From Stieleria sedimenti (GTDB lineage Bacteria; Planctomycetota; Planctomycetia; Pirellulales; Pirellulaceae), in NCBI RefSeq assembly GCF_025060895.1, contig NZ_JANZKV010000141.1:1-46013 (forward strand): a stretch of DNA of 46,013 nt. The letters are read 5' to 3'. This document shows positions 8,981 to 17,066 of this stretch, piece after piece. Under the pieces are notes generated by a model. The model searched no databases. It was not told the DNA's origin and was given only the letters and a program-made list of their open reading frames with translations. The first letter of the stretch is position 1. Each line of letters starts with the position of its first letter. Made by a program: the position numbers and the translations under genes.

Positions 8981-10351
8981 TCAGGTTTGGATTTCAAATC
9001 CCTTGCGGCTTTCGCGCGACAGGAACGAATTGGCTTGTTCGTCGCCGATGATTTCTCGCTTGTCCGGATCCCAGTTGAGTTCGCGTCCCAGCCGCATCGC
9101 GATATTGGACAGGTGACAAATCTCCAGCATCCGGTTGTGGGTCCAGACGTCGGAGATCGGTTGCTTCCGCGATTTCATGCCTTCGATGAAGTTGGCGGTG
9201 TGGTTCTCGCTGACCGGTCCACCGTACACCGCTTCGACCGCCCCTTCGGGCAGAGGATTTTGGACGAGGTCCTCGACGGGCCGACCGACGATCTTTCCGC
9301 GATTGACAAAGAAACGGCCTTTGGTTCCTTCGAACAGAATGCCGTTGTCGCCTTCGCTGGTGATAATCATCTCGACATCGTTGGGCATGTCGACTCGGAT
9401 GTTGAACTGCGTCGCCGCGTTGTACTGATCGGCGACGGTGGGATGACCGTCCTTGTATTCGACCGGCAACGAGTAATCGATCGGAGCGATTTTACTGGGA
9501 CCGGTGTCGCTGGCGCCGAGTGCCCAGCACGCGATGTCGACGTGGTGGGCTCCCCAGTCGGTCAGCTTGCCGCCGGAATACTCGTGCCAGTTCCTGAAGG
9601 AATAGTGGCAATTGCTGTACAGCGGCACGCCGCCACCGTAGCCTTCGCGCAGCTCGGGGAGCGCTCGATAGTCAACTTTCTGTGCCGGTCCGAGCCAAAG
9701 ATCCCAATCCAGCCCGTCGGGCACGGGGGCGACGGGAATCTTGGGGGACGCGACCATGCCGTTGATTCCGCAGGTGACTTTGTGGACCGTGCCGATGCGA
9801 CCGCTGTTGACCAACGCGACCGCCTGCAGGAAGCGTTGTTCGGATTCGGTCCGCTGCATGGTACCGACTTGGAACACGCGTCCGGTTTCTTTGACGACCT
9901 TTTCGATCTGTTTGCCTTCGTCGATGGTCAGCGTGAGCGGTTTTTCGCAGTAGACGTCTTTGCCCGCATACATGGCCTCGATCGCGATCTTGGTGTGCCA
10001 GTGGTCCGGCGTGGCGATCATCACCGCGTCGATGTCTTTGCGGTCCAAGATTTTGCGATAGTCCTTGTAGGCATCGGGCGCCTTGCCCTGAGCTTTCTTG
10101 ACTTTTTCGACGTTATCGCCCAGCACGTTCGCATCCACGTCGGCCAATGCGGCGAAGTCGGCAAAACGGAACGATTTTTGAGTGATCGTCCAACCTTGAT
10201 TGCGAAGACCGATGGTGGCAAACACGGGACGCCCGTTGGCAGATTCGAATCCGACGGCACGGTTGGACGCGGACGGCAGAATGCTCGCCGCGCCGACGGC
10301 GGCCATGCCCTGAAGAATCTGACGGCGGGTTGTTCTGCGAGATGTTGACAT
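8981..10351 (-). CDS. Tat-exported Gfo/Idh/MocA-family oxidoreductase
   Basis: A 456-residue NAD(P)-dependent oxidoreductase of the Gfo/Idh/MocA family. The start at 10351 places a twin-arginine signal 'TSRRTTRRQILQG' followed by a hydrophobic stretch directly at the N-terminus; 29 more upstream codons are in frame but look non-coding. The Rossmann domain has 'MIATPDHWH' and the characteristic 'CEKPLT' Lys/Pro motif. The C-terminal half carries 'DWGAHHVDIACWALG', common in the large planctomycete expansions of this family. Family members oxidise or reduce sugars and sugar derivatives; substrate here is unknown. Export by Tat suggests the cofactor is bound before transport to the periplasm. 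A divergent promoter region (10352-10585) is shared with the kinase gene. Confidence 0.92.
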   Translation of the reverse strand: MSTSRRTTRRQILQGMAAVGAASILPSASNRAVGFESANGRPVFATIGLRNQGWTITQKSFRFADFAALADVDANVLGDNVEKVKKAQGKAPDAYKDYRKILDRKDIDAVMIATPDHWHTKIAIEAMYAGKDVYCEKPLTLTIDEGKQIEKVVKETGRVFQVGTMQRTESEQRFLQAVALVNSGRIGTVHKVTCGINGMVASPKIPVAPVPDGLDWDLWLGPAQKVDYRALPELREGYGGGVPLYSNCHYSFRNWHEYSGGKLTDWGAHHVDIACWALGASDTGPSKIAPIDYSLPVEYKDGHPTVADQYNAATQFNIRVDMPNDVEMIITSEGDNGILFEGTKGRFFVNRGKIVGRPVEDLVQNPLPEGAVEAVYGGPVSENHTANFIEGMKSRKQPISDVWTHNRMLEICHLSNIAMRLGRELNWDPDKREIIGDEQANSFLSRESRKGFEIQT

Positions 10352-10585
10352 CGATTGAATTCCTCGGGGCGGAAGCGAATGCAATGAAGGAGGGTGAAGG
10401 GGAAACTGTCGGACCGGAAAGACCGTCTGGCGCGGCAACGCACCACCCGTACGAACGGACCGTCACTGATCCGGTTCGTCCAGCATGACCGCTGATTATA
10501 CTTCGAATATCAGACCGTCTGTTTCGCGATTTGGACTAACCTCGGTACCGTCCCCACGGTCCAAACCACGCTCCCCTTCGTCGCA

Positions 10586-12835
10586 ATGAACCCGCTGAAA
10601 CGCTTTCGCCGCCCCAGACTTGCCACCCAACCGCCCCAGGCGCACATGACCTGGGCGTCGCAGAGCGTGTCCAGCACCATCACCCGAACCGGGGTGTTCT
10701 TAAAAAAACAGCTTTGGGTTTGGCCTATTGTGGCCGTCGTGATCCTGTCGATCGTCGGCTATTTCGTTCGCGATGCCATTGAAACGACGATCAAAGGCAA
10801 TGTCAGCTCGGGACTGCAGACGTTGGTGGAATTGGAGTCCGAGATGCTCGCCAAATGGTTCACGGTTCAAGAATCGACCGCCGAATCCTTGGCCAACGAC
10901 AGCCAAGTCCGACAGACCGTCTACAAGCTGCTGGAATCCCCGGAGGCGGGATCGCCGCCCGCTGCCGGAGCCGATTCGGAACTGCACCGTCAGCTGGCGA
11001 CGGAACTCGCACCCGCGCTTGCGGCGCACGACTTTGCCGGCTTCCTGCTCGCAGACAATCGCAAACGCATTCTCTCCTCGTCCCACGCGTCCCTGATCGG
11101 TCAGTCAGGGATCGACGAGTACGACCGATTTTTGGACCGGGCGCTTGAAGGCGAGACGTTCGTGTCGACGCCCTTTCCCAGCGTCGTCATGCTCAAGAAC
11201 AGTAACGGCCAAACGCGGATGGGAGTGCCGACGATGTATGTCTGCGCCCCGGTGCGTGACGCAGCGTTTCAAGTCGTCGGTGTATTGGCTCTGCAAATCC
11301 CCCCGGAGCGTGAATTCACCGAAATCCTGCAACTGGGACGCATCGGATCCTCCGGCGAATGCTACGCCTTTGATTCCGCAGGTGTGATGATTTCCAAAAG
11401 CCGATTCGACGAGGACCTGATCCTGCTCGGTCTGTTGCCCGACCAAGCGGATTCGCGTTCCATGTTGCAATTGCTCGTCCGCGACCCCGGTGATGACATG
11501 ACCCAAGGGTTTCGCCCCGACGTCCGCCGCTCGCAATTGCCGCTGACGAAGATGGCGGCCGAGGCGATCGCGGGACAGTCCGGTTTTGATGTCGATGGCT
11601 ATCGCGATTATCGCGGCGTGCCCGTCATCGGCGCGTGGACGTGGATGCCCAAGTACGCAATCGGTGTGGCGATGGAGGTCGAAGTCGCACAAGCCTTTCG
11701 ACCGCTCGTGATTTTGCAACGAGCGTTTCTGGCGATTTACACGTTGTTGATCCTCAGCGCGATCGCCATCTTTGTGTTCACGCTGATCGTCGCGCGGTTG
11801 CAGCGTCAAGCCCGCGAAGCCGTGATCGAAGCCCAACAGTTGGGGCAATACACGTTGGAACAAAAACTCGGCGAAGGAGGCATGGGCGTGGTCTACAAAG
11901 GCCGACACTCCATGCTCCGGCGTCCCACCGCGATCAAATTGCTGCACGCCGACAAGGTCAACGAAGGCTCGATCGCCCGATTTGAACGCGAAGTCCAAAT
12001 TACCTGCCAGCTGAACCACCCCAACACAATCGCGATCTACGATTACGGACGAACACCCGAAGGCGTGTTCTACTACGCGATGGAGTATCTCGACGGAATC
12101 GACTTACAGCAGTTGGTCAATCAATATGGACCACAGCCAGAAGCCCGAGTCATTCACATCTTGATGCAAATCTGTGGGTCGTTGTTCGAGGCGCATTCCA
12201 ACGGACTGGTCCACCGCGACATCAAACCCGCCAACGTGATGCTCAATCGCCGCGGATGCCAGCCGGATCTGGTCAAGGTGCTGGACTTTGGTTTGGTCAA
12301 GGCGATCGATCAAGACGATCGTCAGAGACCCTCGGACGATGGGATGCTGACCGGAACCCCGCTTTACATGTCGCCCGAAGCGATCCAGGCGCCGATGACC
12401 GTCGATTCCAGCACCGACATCTACGCGGTCGGCGCGATCGGCTATTTTTTGCTGACCGGTAAACCGGTGTTCGAAGCCGAGGGGATTGCCCAACTGTTGC
12501 AAAAACATCTCGAAGAATCACCGGTGCTGCCGTCCAAACGATCCAAGATCAAGGTCTCCGCCCAATTGGAAGACGCGATCATGGGCTGCCTGGAAAAGAC
12601 ACGGGCCAAGCGACCGCAGACGGCGCGGGATCTGGAACTGCAGCTTTCCCGCTGCCAAGCCGCCGGACAATGGACGATCGAAGACGGCGACCGCTGGTGG
12701 GGACGACACGATCGAACGTCCAACGACAAACCGATTATCAGCCCACTTAACGCCCCAATCAACGCCTCGCTCAGCGGCGTCGACCAGGTGGCCAAGATGG
12801 ACCAAACCCTCGACGTCGACCCCAATGACACGTAG
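10586..12835 (+). CDS. Membrane Ser/Thr protein kinase with extracytoplasmic sensor domain
   Basis: A 749-residue sensor kinase. Topology: short cytoplasmic N-terminus, TM helix at about 43-63, an extracytoplasmic region of about 315 residues resembling a double Cache sensor ('GFLLADNRKRILSSSHASLIGQ', 'YAFDSAGVMISKSRFDEDL'), a second TM helix at about 381-403, then a complete Hanks-type kinase domain from about 422. Kinase motifs: glycine loop GEGGMGVVYKG, Lys451 (AIKLL), catalytic HRDIKPAN (Asp545), DFG at 567-569 and the SPE triad. This is the reverse of the common bacterial order (N-terminal kinase, C-terminal sensor) and resembles the layout of histidine kinases. It probably phosphorylates Ser/Thr of cytoplasmic partners in response to an outside ligand. 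The last part of the coding sequence is partly duplicated at 14017-14100. Confidence 0.93.
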   Translation: MNPLKRFRRPRLATQPPQAHMTWASQSVSSTITRTGVFLKKQLWVWPIVAVVILSIVGYFVRDAIETTIKGNVSSGLQTLVELESEMLAKWFTVQESTAESLANDSQVRQTVYKLLESPEAGSPPAAGADSELHRQLATELAPALAAHDFAGFLLADNRKRILSSSHASLIGQSGIDEYDRFLDRALEGETFVSTPFPSVVMLKNSNGQTRMGVPTMYVCAPVRDAAFQVVGVLALQIPPEREFTEILQLGRIGSSGECYAFDSAGVMISKSRFDEDLILLGLLPDQADSRSMLQLLVRDPGDDMTQGFRPDVRRSQLPLTKMAAEAIAGQSGFDVDGYRDYRGVPVIGAWTWMPKYAIGVAMEVEVAQAFRPLVILQRAFLAIYTLLILSAIAIFVFTLIVARLQRQAREAVIEAQQLGQYTLEQKLGEGGMGVVYKGRHSMLRRPTAIKLLHADKVNEGSIARFEREVQITCQLNHPNTIAIYDYGRTPEGVFYYAMEYLDGIDLQQLVNQYGPQPEARVIHILMQICGSLFEAHSNGLVHRDIKPANVMLNRRGCQPDLVKVLDFGLVKAIDQDDRQRPSDDGMLTGTPLYMSPEAIQAPMTVDSSTDIYAVGAIGYFLLTGKPVFEAEGIAQLLQKHLEESPVLPSKRSKIKVSAQLEDAIMGCLEKTRAKRPQTARDLELQLSRCQAAGQWTIEDGDRWWGRHDRTSNDKPIISPLNAPINASLSGVDQVAKMDQTLDVDPNDT

Positions 12836-12847
12836 CCCCGCGAATCC

Positions 12848-12940
12848 GGCAGGGCGATGCGTGGTCAAAACATGAAGTGGTCAAAAAACACCCGCCCTGC
12901 AGCGGTCCCCAATCACCAGCACGACTTCATTTTTTGACCA
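12848..12940. terminator. Inverted repeats between convergent genes
   Basis: Two perfect inverted pairs lie in the 123-base gap: GCAGGGCG (12849-12856) with CGCCCTGC (12893-12900), and TGGTCAAAAAA (12878-12888) with TTTTTTGACCA (12930-12940). The second pair carries A and T runs at the loop side. A bidirectional terminator for the kinase and hydrolase genes is likely, but the elements also resemble an intergenic repeat: a similar CATTTTTTGACC string occurs near 26350. Confidence 0.45.
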
Positions 12941-12958
12941 ACCTCTCCTTCGGCACCT

Positions 12959-13708
12959 CTAGTTATCCCGTTGCTGCTTGCTGATCCAGTCGAACAGTTC
13001 GGGCGTCGCGTAGGTCGCCGACCAGCAGTTGTGTCCGATGTGTTCGAGGGTCGTGAAGCGGACCTTCTCGCCACCGGCTTGCTTGATCGCGTCGAACATT
13101 TCGACGGACCGCTGAAACGGAACCGCTCCGTCCTGGTCTCCATGGAAGATCCAGATCGGCAAGTCCTTCAGCTTCTCTGCATCGGCCGGGTCACCACCGC
13201 CGCACACCGGGACGGCGGCGGAGAACCGATCCGGGTGGTCGGCCGCCAATCGCCAGGTCCCGTAGCCGCCCATACTCAGGCCGGTCAGGGCGACGTGGTT
13301 TTCATCGATGCTGAGTGTGCTGACGATGTGATCGAGCAGCTCGACGAGCCGCTTCTGTTGCGTGGGGTTTTTCCATGAATCATCGCCAGGGCATTGCGGG
13401 GACACCAGGACATACGGCAGATCGTCGCCACGAGCGGCAAAGCGTGGCGGTCCCCATTTCGCGACCAGACTGAGTGGTCCATAGCTTTCGCCGCGACCAT
13501 GAAGGAACAGAATCAGAGGCTGTTTCGACTCGCCGTCGTAGTCCTTGGGCAGAGACAGCAGGTACGAAATACTGCCGCCGTCGCTCGTCTGCAACGTCTG
13601 TTCGATCTGCTTACCCGGAGTCGGCGCGGGAGGCTCTTCGGCGAGGATCGGCCCGGCACTCAAGAGCGCGACAGTCAAGAGGGCAAGAGAAGTGAACACC
13701 AGCTTCAT
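12959..13708 (-). CDS. Secreted alpha/beta hydrolase (esterase/peptidase-like)
   Basis: A 249-residue protein with a Sec signal peptide (residues 1-23, ending ILAEE). The alpha/beta-hydrolase core has the oxyanion strand 'LILFLHGRGE' (about 65-74), nucleophile elbow GLSMGG with Ser145, acid loop 'IFHGDQDGAVPF' (Asp191 or Asp193) and His226 in 'EHIGHNCW'. This matches the predicted-peptidase/PHB-depolymerase-like group common in planctomycetes. It probably cleaves an ester or amide outside the cytoplasm; substrate unknown. Convergent with the kinase. Confidence 0.88.
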   Translation of the reverse strand: MKLVFTSLALLTVALLSAGPILAEEPPAPTPGKQIEQTLQTSDGGSISYLLSLPKDYDGESKQPLILFLHGRGESYGPLSLVAKWGPPRFAARGDDLPYVLVSPQCPGDDSWKNPTQQKRLVELLDHIVSTLSIDENHVALTGLSMGGYGTWRLAADHPDRFSAAVPVCGGGDPADAEKLKDLPIWIFHGDQDGAVPFQRSVEMFDAIKQAGGEKVRFTTLEHIGHNCWSATYATPELFDWISKQQRDN

Positions 13709-13859
13709 GGTCAGGTTCCAAAATCAAAGGGGGAAAGAAGGGCATGTCCGGGGACGTGGCACAAGTTTATCTCATGCGAGCAAGCCGGGGTGTGGTGCGC
13801 TTTGAATCGCCGGATCGGGGATCGGAAAAGTGGTCAAGGCCGGCGGGCGTCGCGACGTC

Positions 13860-14017
13860 TCACAGCCGCCGATAGGCCTCTCTGATCGGTTGTTCCCCGT
13901 GCGTGCGTTCGAGCCGTCGGATCGTGAAGTGCGCCCGGGCCAGGTCCTGGTAGTGATCGATGAAGTAGCTGTTGATCAGTGCCCCGCCGACGGCCCCGAT
14001 CACGGGAATGGCCTGCG
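13860..14017 (-). pseudogene. 3' fragment of an EcsC-family gene
   Basis: The minus strand encodes 'AIPVIGAVGGALINSYFIDH' and on to '...RLERTHGE..REAYRRL' with its own stop at 13860-13862. This equals the C-terminal 40-odd residues of the EcsC-family gene at 23292-24122, with only a few amino-acid changes and high nucleotide identity. Homology stops abruptly at about 14017, so the first 230 or so codons are missing. It is a broken duplicate and not expected to be functional. Confidence 0.85.
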
Positions 14018-14100
14018 AGCTGGAATTGCAGCTTTCCCGCTGCCAAGCCGCCGGGCAATGGACGATCGAAGACAGGGACGACGAAAACGCCGGGAGTTGA
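14017..14100 (+). pseudogene. 3' fragment of the Ser/Thr kinase gene
   Basis: The plus strand reads 'ELELQLSRCQAAGQWTIED' then 'RDDENAGS' and a TGA stop. The first part equals the C-terminal tail of the kinase at 10586-12835 (bases about 12632-12687), with a few silent changes. Its 5' end is joined directly to the 5'-truncated end of the EcsC fragment, so two gene tails point away from each other from one breakpoint near 14017. Confidence 0.8.
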
Positions 14101-14147
14101 TCCTTCACCATGCGGAGCGTCCGAATCCGATGTCAATCCAGGCGGCG

Positions 14148-15413
14148 TCATTCGTGGCGAAGCGCTTCAATCGGATCCATCCGAGCGGCGCGACGGGCCG
14201 GATAAAGTCCGAACAACAATCCTACTGCAAAGGAAATGCCAACGGCAAGCAACGGTGACCAGGGATGGATGATGGTCGCAACCCCCCCGACTGACTCCAC
14301 AAGTCGGGCGCCTGCGAATCCCAACAGAACCCCCAAAGCGCCTCCCATGCCGGTTAGAACGAGCGTTTCGATCAGGAACTGAAAAACGATGTCAGAGCGG
14401 CGTGCGCCGAGCGCTCGGCGGATTCCGATTTCCCTGGTTCGCTCGGTCACCGTGGCCAGCATGATATTCATGATCCCGATGCCGCCGACCAGGAGCGAGA
14501 TCGAAGCGATCGCCGCCAGCACGAGATGAAACACACGTTGGGTTTGTTCAGCCCTCGCTTGGAGGTCCAGGGGAATCAAGAAGGAAACCTCCTTGTCGCG
14601 GCCCTCTTGCATCAGGATCGAACGAATCAACTGCGCGACCGGTTGGACCTGATCAGTCGATGGTAACGACACGGTCAGCTGGCTGATCTCGACTTTCTCG
14701 GGAAGCTGCAGGCCACCCGGATCCATGACGGTGTTTTCACCAAACCGCATTCGATCGGACTGAAATGGAATGAACACATTTTCGTCATATCTTTCACCCG
14801 AGTCCTGGGACACGTCGACTTTCGAGTCGAGTACGCCGACCACGTAGAAGTACTGATCACTACCAATTCGAATGGTCTCGCCGACCGCCGGCGACAGCGG
14901 AAAAAGCTGATCTGCCACACCGGCGCTCAACACCGCAACGGCGTGTCGGTCGGTTTCATCCAAGCGGTTGATGAAGCGACCACGCGCAAGTCTTAGGTGA
15001 TTCAATTCCGCAAACGCGGGCGTCACGCCGATGACACGACCTTCAATCTGATAGGAAAGGTGACGAATCGATCGCCGATGTTCGCGAGTTTGAGAGATCC
15101 GTGCGCCGTGCGGCAGCATGGCTGCGATACGACGCAGGTCGCGGTCGGACAAACCGTATCGGATCGCACCGCCGCTATTACCGTCGCGACTGACGGCGGT
15201 CGATTTGATGCTCGTGATGATGACATTTTTTGTTCCAAGCTCATTGATCATCGACACCGCTTTCGCCCGCGCCCCCTCGCCCACCGCGAGCATGACGATG
15301 ACCGAAGCGACACCGAAGACGACGCCCAAGATGGTGAGCAACGAACGCAGCCGATGCAGACGGATCGTCTGAGACCCCAGTCGTATCGTACGCAATAATC
15401 GAAACAAATTCAC
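14148..15413 (-). CDS. MacB-like ABC transporter permease
   Basis: A 421-residue inner-membrane permease of the MacB/FtsX type. One TM helix lies near residues 24-46 ('LLTILGVVFGVASVIVMLAV'), a large periplasmic MacB_PCD domain follows (about 47-280), then three TM helices at the C-terminus with the signature 'GGIGIMNIMLATVTERTREIGIRRALGA'. No ATP-binding domain is fused. The start is GTG at 15413. It is the last gene of a minus-strand operon, 26 bases after the adaptor gene. With the TolC-like and HlyD-like partners it should form a tripartite efflux pump for peptides, macrolide-like compounds or lipids, but its ATPase must be encoded elsewhere. Confidence 0.9.
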   Translation of the reverse strand: MNLFRLLRTIRLGSQTIRLHRLRSLLTILGVVFGVASVIVMLAVGEGARAKAVSMINELGTKNVIITSIKSTAVSRDGNSGGAIRYGLSDRDLRRIAAMLPHGARISQTREHRRSIRHLSYQIEGRVIGVTPAFAELNHLRLARGRFINRLDETDRHAVAVLSAGVADQLFPLSPAVGETIRIGSDQYFYVVGVLDSKVDVSQDSGERYDENVFIPFQSDRMRFGENTVMDPGGLQLPEKVEISQLTVSLPSTDQVQPVAQLIRSILMQEGRDKEVSFLIPLDLQARAEQTQRVFHLVLAAIASISLLVGGIGIMNIMLATVTERTREIGIRRALGARRSDIVFQFLIETLVLTGMGGALGVLLGFAGARLVESVGGVATIIHPWSPLLAVGISFAVGLLFGLYPARRAARMDPIEALRHE

Positions 15414-15439
15414 ACCAAACTCTTCACCATGGATTTGAC

Positions 15440-17047
15440 TTAATGCGCGGCCGGAGGAACAGATTGTTCACCGTCCTGACCGTGAGTGAAGCGGTGAGCG
15501 GCAAGACGGGATCGCGAGTCCAGTGCCACTGCGTCTCCCCGCCCTAATCCGGTCAATACCTCGACGTAGTTCTCCGTGTTCTTGCCCAACTTCACTTCGA
15601 CGCAATCGAAGCGTTCGTCGGACTGGCGAAAACAATAATAACGACCGGACTGTTGGGCGACCGCGGCAACCGGAACGATCACGCCATCGGATAACTGCCC
15701 CACTTGAATCGTGACCTGGGCAGTCATTCCCGGCTTGATACCGGCGTCCGCTGGGAAACCGTCGATCGAAATTGTGGTCGCATATTCTTTCACGCCGCCC
15801 GACAACCAGTGTCGCGTAGCATCATAGTACGTCGCAATGTCGACCACTTCGCCTGCCAACGGCAAGTCTGGGAAAGCATCAACTCGGATCTTCGCAGGCA
15901 TTCCCGTCTGGACCTGTTGAATCTCCGATTCGTGGACGAACGCCATGACTTTCATCTCCGAAAGTTCTGGAAGGCTGAACATCAGCTGCTTGAATCGAAC
16001 CGCTTCACCGAGTTCGATCTTTTTGTTCTTGTCCTTGGCATAGATCACGGTCCCGTCAACCGGAGCACGCAACTCGCAAAACTTGAGCTGTTCCTCGATC
16101 CGTTGAAGCTGCTCACGCTCCAGCTCGGCGGTGGCGATGGCGACCTCCAAATCGGTCTCCGCTTTGCTAATCGCTGCACTGGCGCTGCTGCGGACACGTT
16201 CCAACTCGCGGATCGTCTCTTCGGCTTTTGCGGTCAACTCGACCTGTTGGCGTTCCTTCGTAAAGCGTTCGAGCACCTGCAGTTTTTCTTGGTCACGGCT
16301 GAGTGCATATCGCGCCCGCTCGACCGCCTGAACCTTGGCTTCAAGCTGTTCGGGCGTGCGGAATCCCTTGCGGACCAGCTTTTCGTAGTGGTCGACCATG
16401 TCATGGGCGTCTTGAAGATCTGTTTCAGCCAACGCGATTGATCCACGCAGGTCATTCAACTCGACCTGATACTCGCCCTCAAGATACTTGCGTCGATCTA
16501 ATTCGGCGAGAGTGACGGTGAGTTGAGCCTCGGCAATTGCGCTGGCCGCGAGATTCCGCTGGATCTTGAGTTCTTCCGCTGCCGCTTTGGCGGCCGCATT
16601 GACTTGAGTCACGGTGATCCGTTGCTGAGCGTGACGATCATTGATCTCAGACGGATCGAGTTGGATCACCACATCTCCCGCCCGAACTTGCGTGCCTTCG
16701 GGGATCATCTCAACGACCTTCAATGCCGTGCCTTCCACTTCACAGACCACTTCAACGGCCCGCGCGCTCAGCAATTCGCCCCCGGCCAACACGCGATAGG
16801 GAATTGAGGTCACACGCGCCACCGCGGTGAGCGGAGTGGGAGCATCCGCGGCGGTCCAACTGGCGAAGGACTCTGCCACGCGATGGCGAAATAAAAACAG
16901 GGCGATGCCCAGGGTGGCGACCAGGATCGCGACGACACCCTTGATGATTCCGGAACGCCACCGCAGCGCCCACGCCGCCGCCGGACGGATCGGATCGCGA
17001 GACGCCCGCTGTCTTCGATCGTGGCCACCAGGGCGATGCTCGGGCAT
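15440..17047 (-). CDS. HlyD/MacA-like periplasmic adaptor subunit
   Basis: A 535-residue membrane-fusion protein. The start at 17047 has AGGAAGG just upstream and lies 19 bases after the stop of the TolC-like gene; longer in-frame readings would overlap that gene. One TM helix (about 33-53) anchors it in the inner membrane. A lipoyl half-motif ('GTALKVVEMIPEGTQVRAGD') precedes a long alpha-helical hairpin (about 130-320, rich in Glu/Arg/Leu/Ala), then the second lipoyl half ('CELRAPVDGTVIYAKD') and beta-barrel/membrane-proximal domains ('IKPGMTAQVTIQV'). It should link the MacB-like permease to the TolC-like channel. Confidence 0.92.
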   Translation of the reverse strand: MPEHRPGGHDRRQRASRDPIRPAAAWALRWRSGIIKGVVAILVATLGIALFLFRHRVAESFASWTAADAPTPLTAVARVTSIPYRVLAGGELLSARAVEVVCEVEGTALKVVEMIPEGTQVRAGDVVIQLDPSEINDRHAQQRITVTQVNAAAKAAAEELKIQRNLAASAIAEAQLTVTLAELDRRKYLEGEYQVELNDLRGSIALAETDLQDAHDMVDHYEKLVRKGFRTPEQLEAKVQAVERARYALSRDQEKLQVLERFTKERQQVELTAKAEETIRELERVRSSASAAISKAETDLEVAIATAELEREQLQRIEEQLKFCELRAPVDGTVIYAKDKNKKIELGEAVRFKQLMFSLPELSEMKVMAFVHESEIQQVQTGMPAKIRVDAFPDLPLAGEVVDIATYYDATRHWLSGGVKEYATTISIDGFPADAGIKPGMTAQVTIQVGQLSDGVIVPVAAVAQQSGRYYCFRQSDERFDCVEVKLGKNTENYVEVLTGLGRGDAVALDSRSRLAAHRFTHGQDGEQSVPPAAH

Positions 17048-17066
17048 CCCTTCCTGTTCGGAAGAT

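Noticed and set aside
8804-10348. Open 514-codon plus-strand frame
   Set aside because: It is the antisense of the Gfo/Idh/MocA gene, which has clear family motifs. High GC at third positions keeps the opposite frame open.
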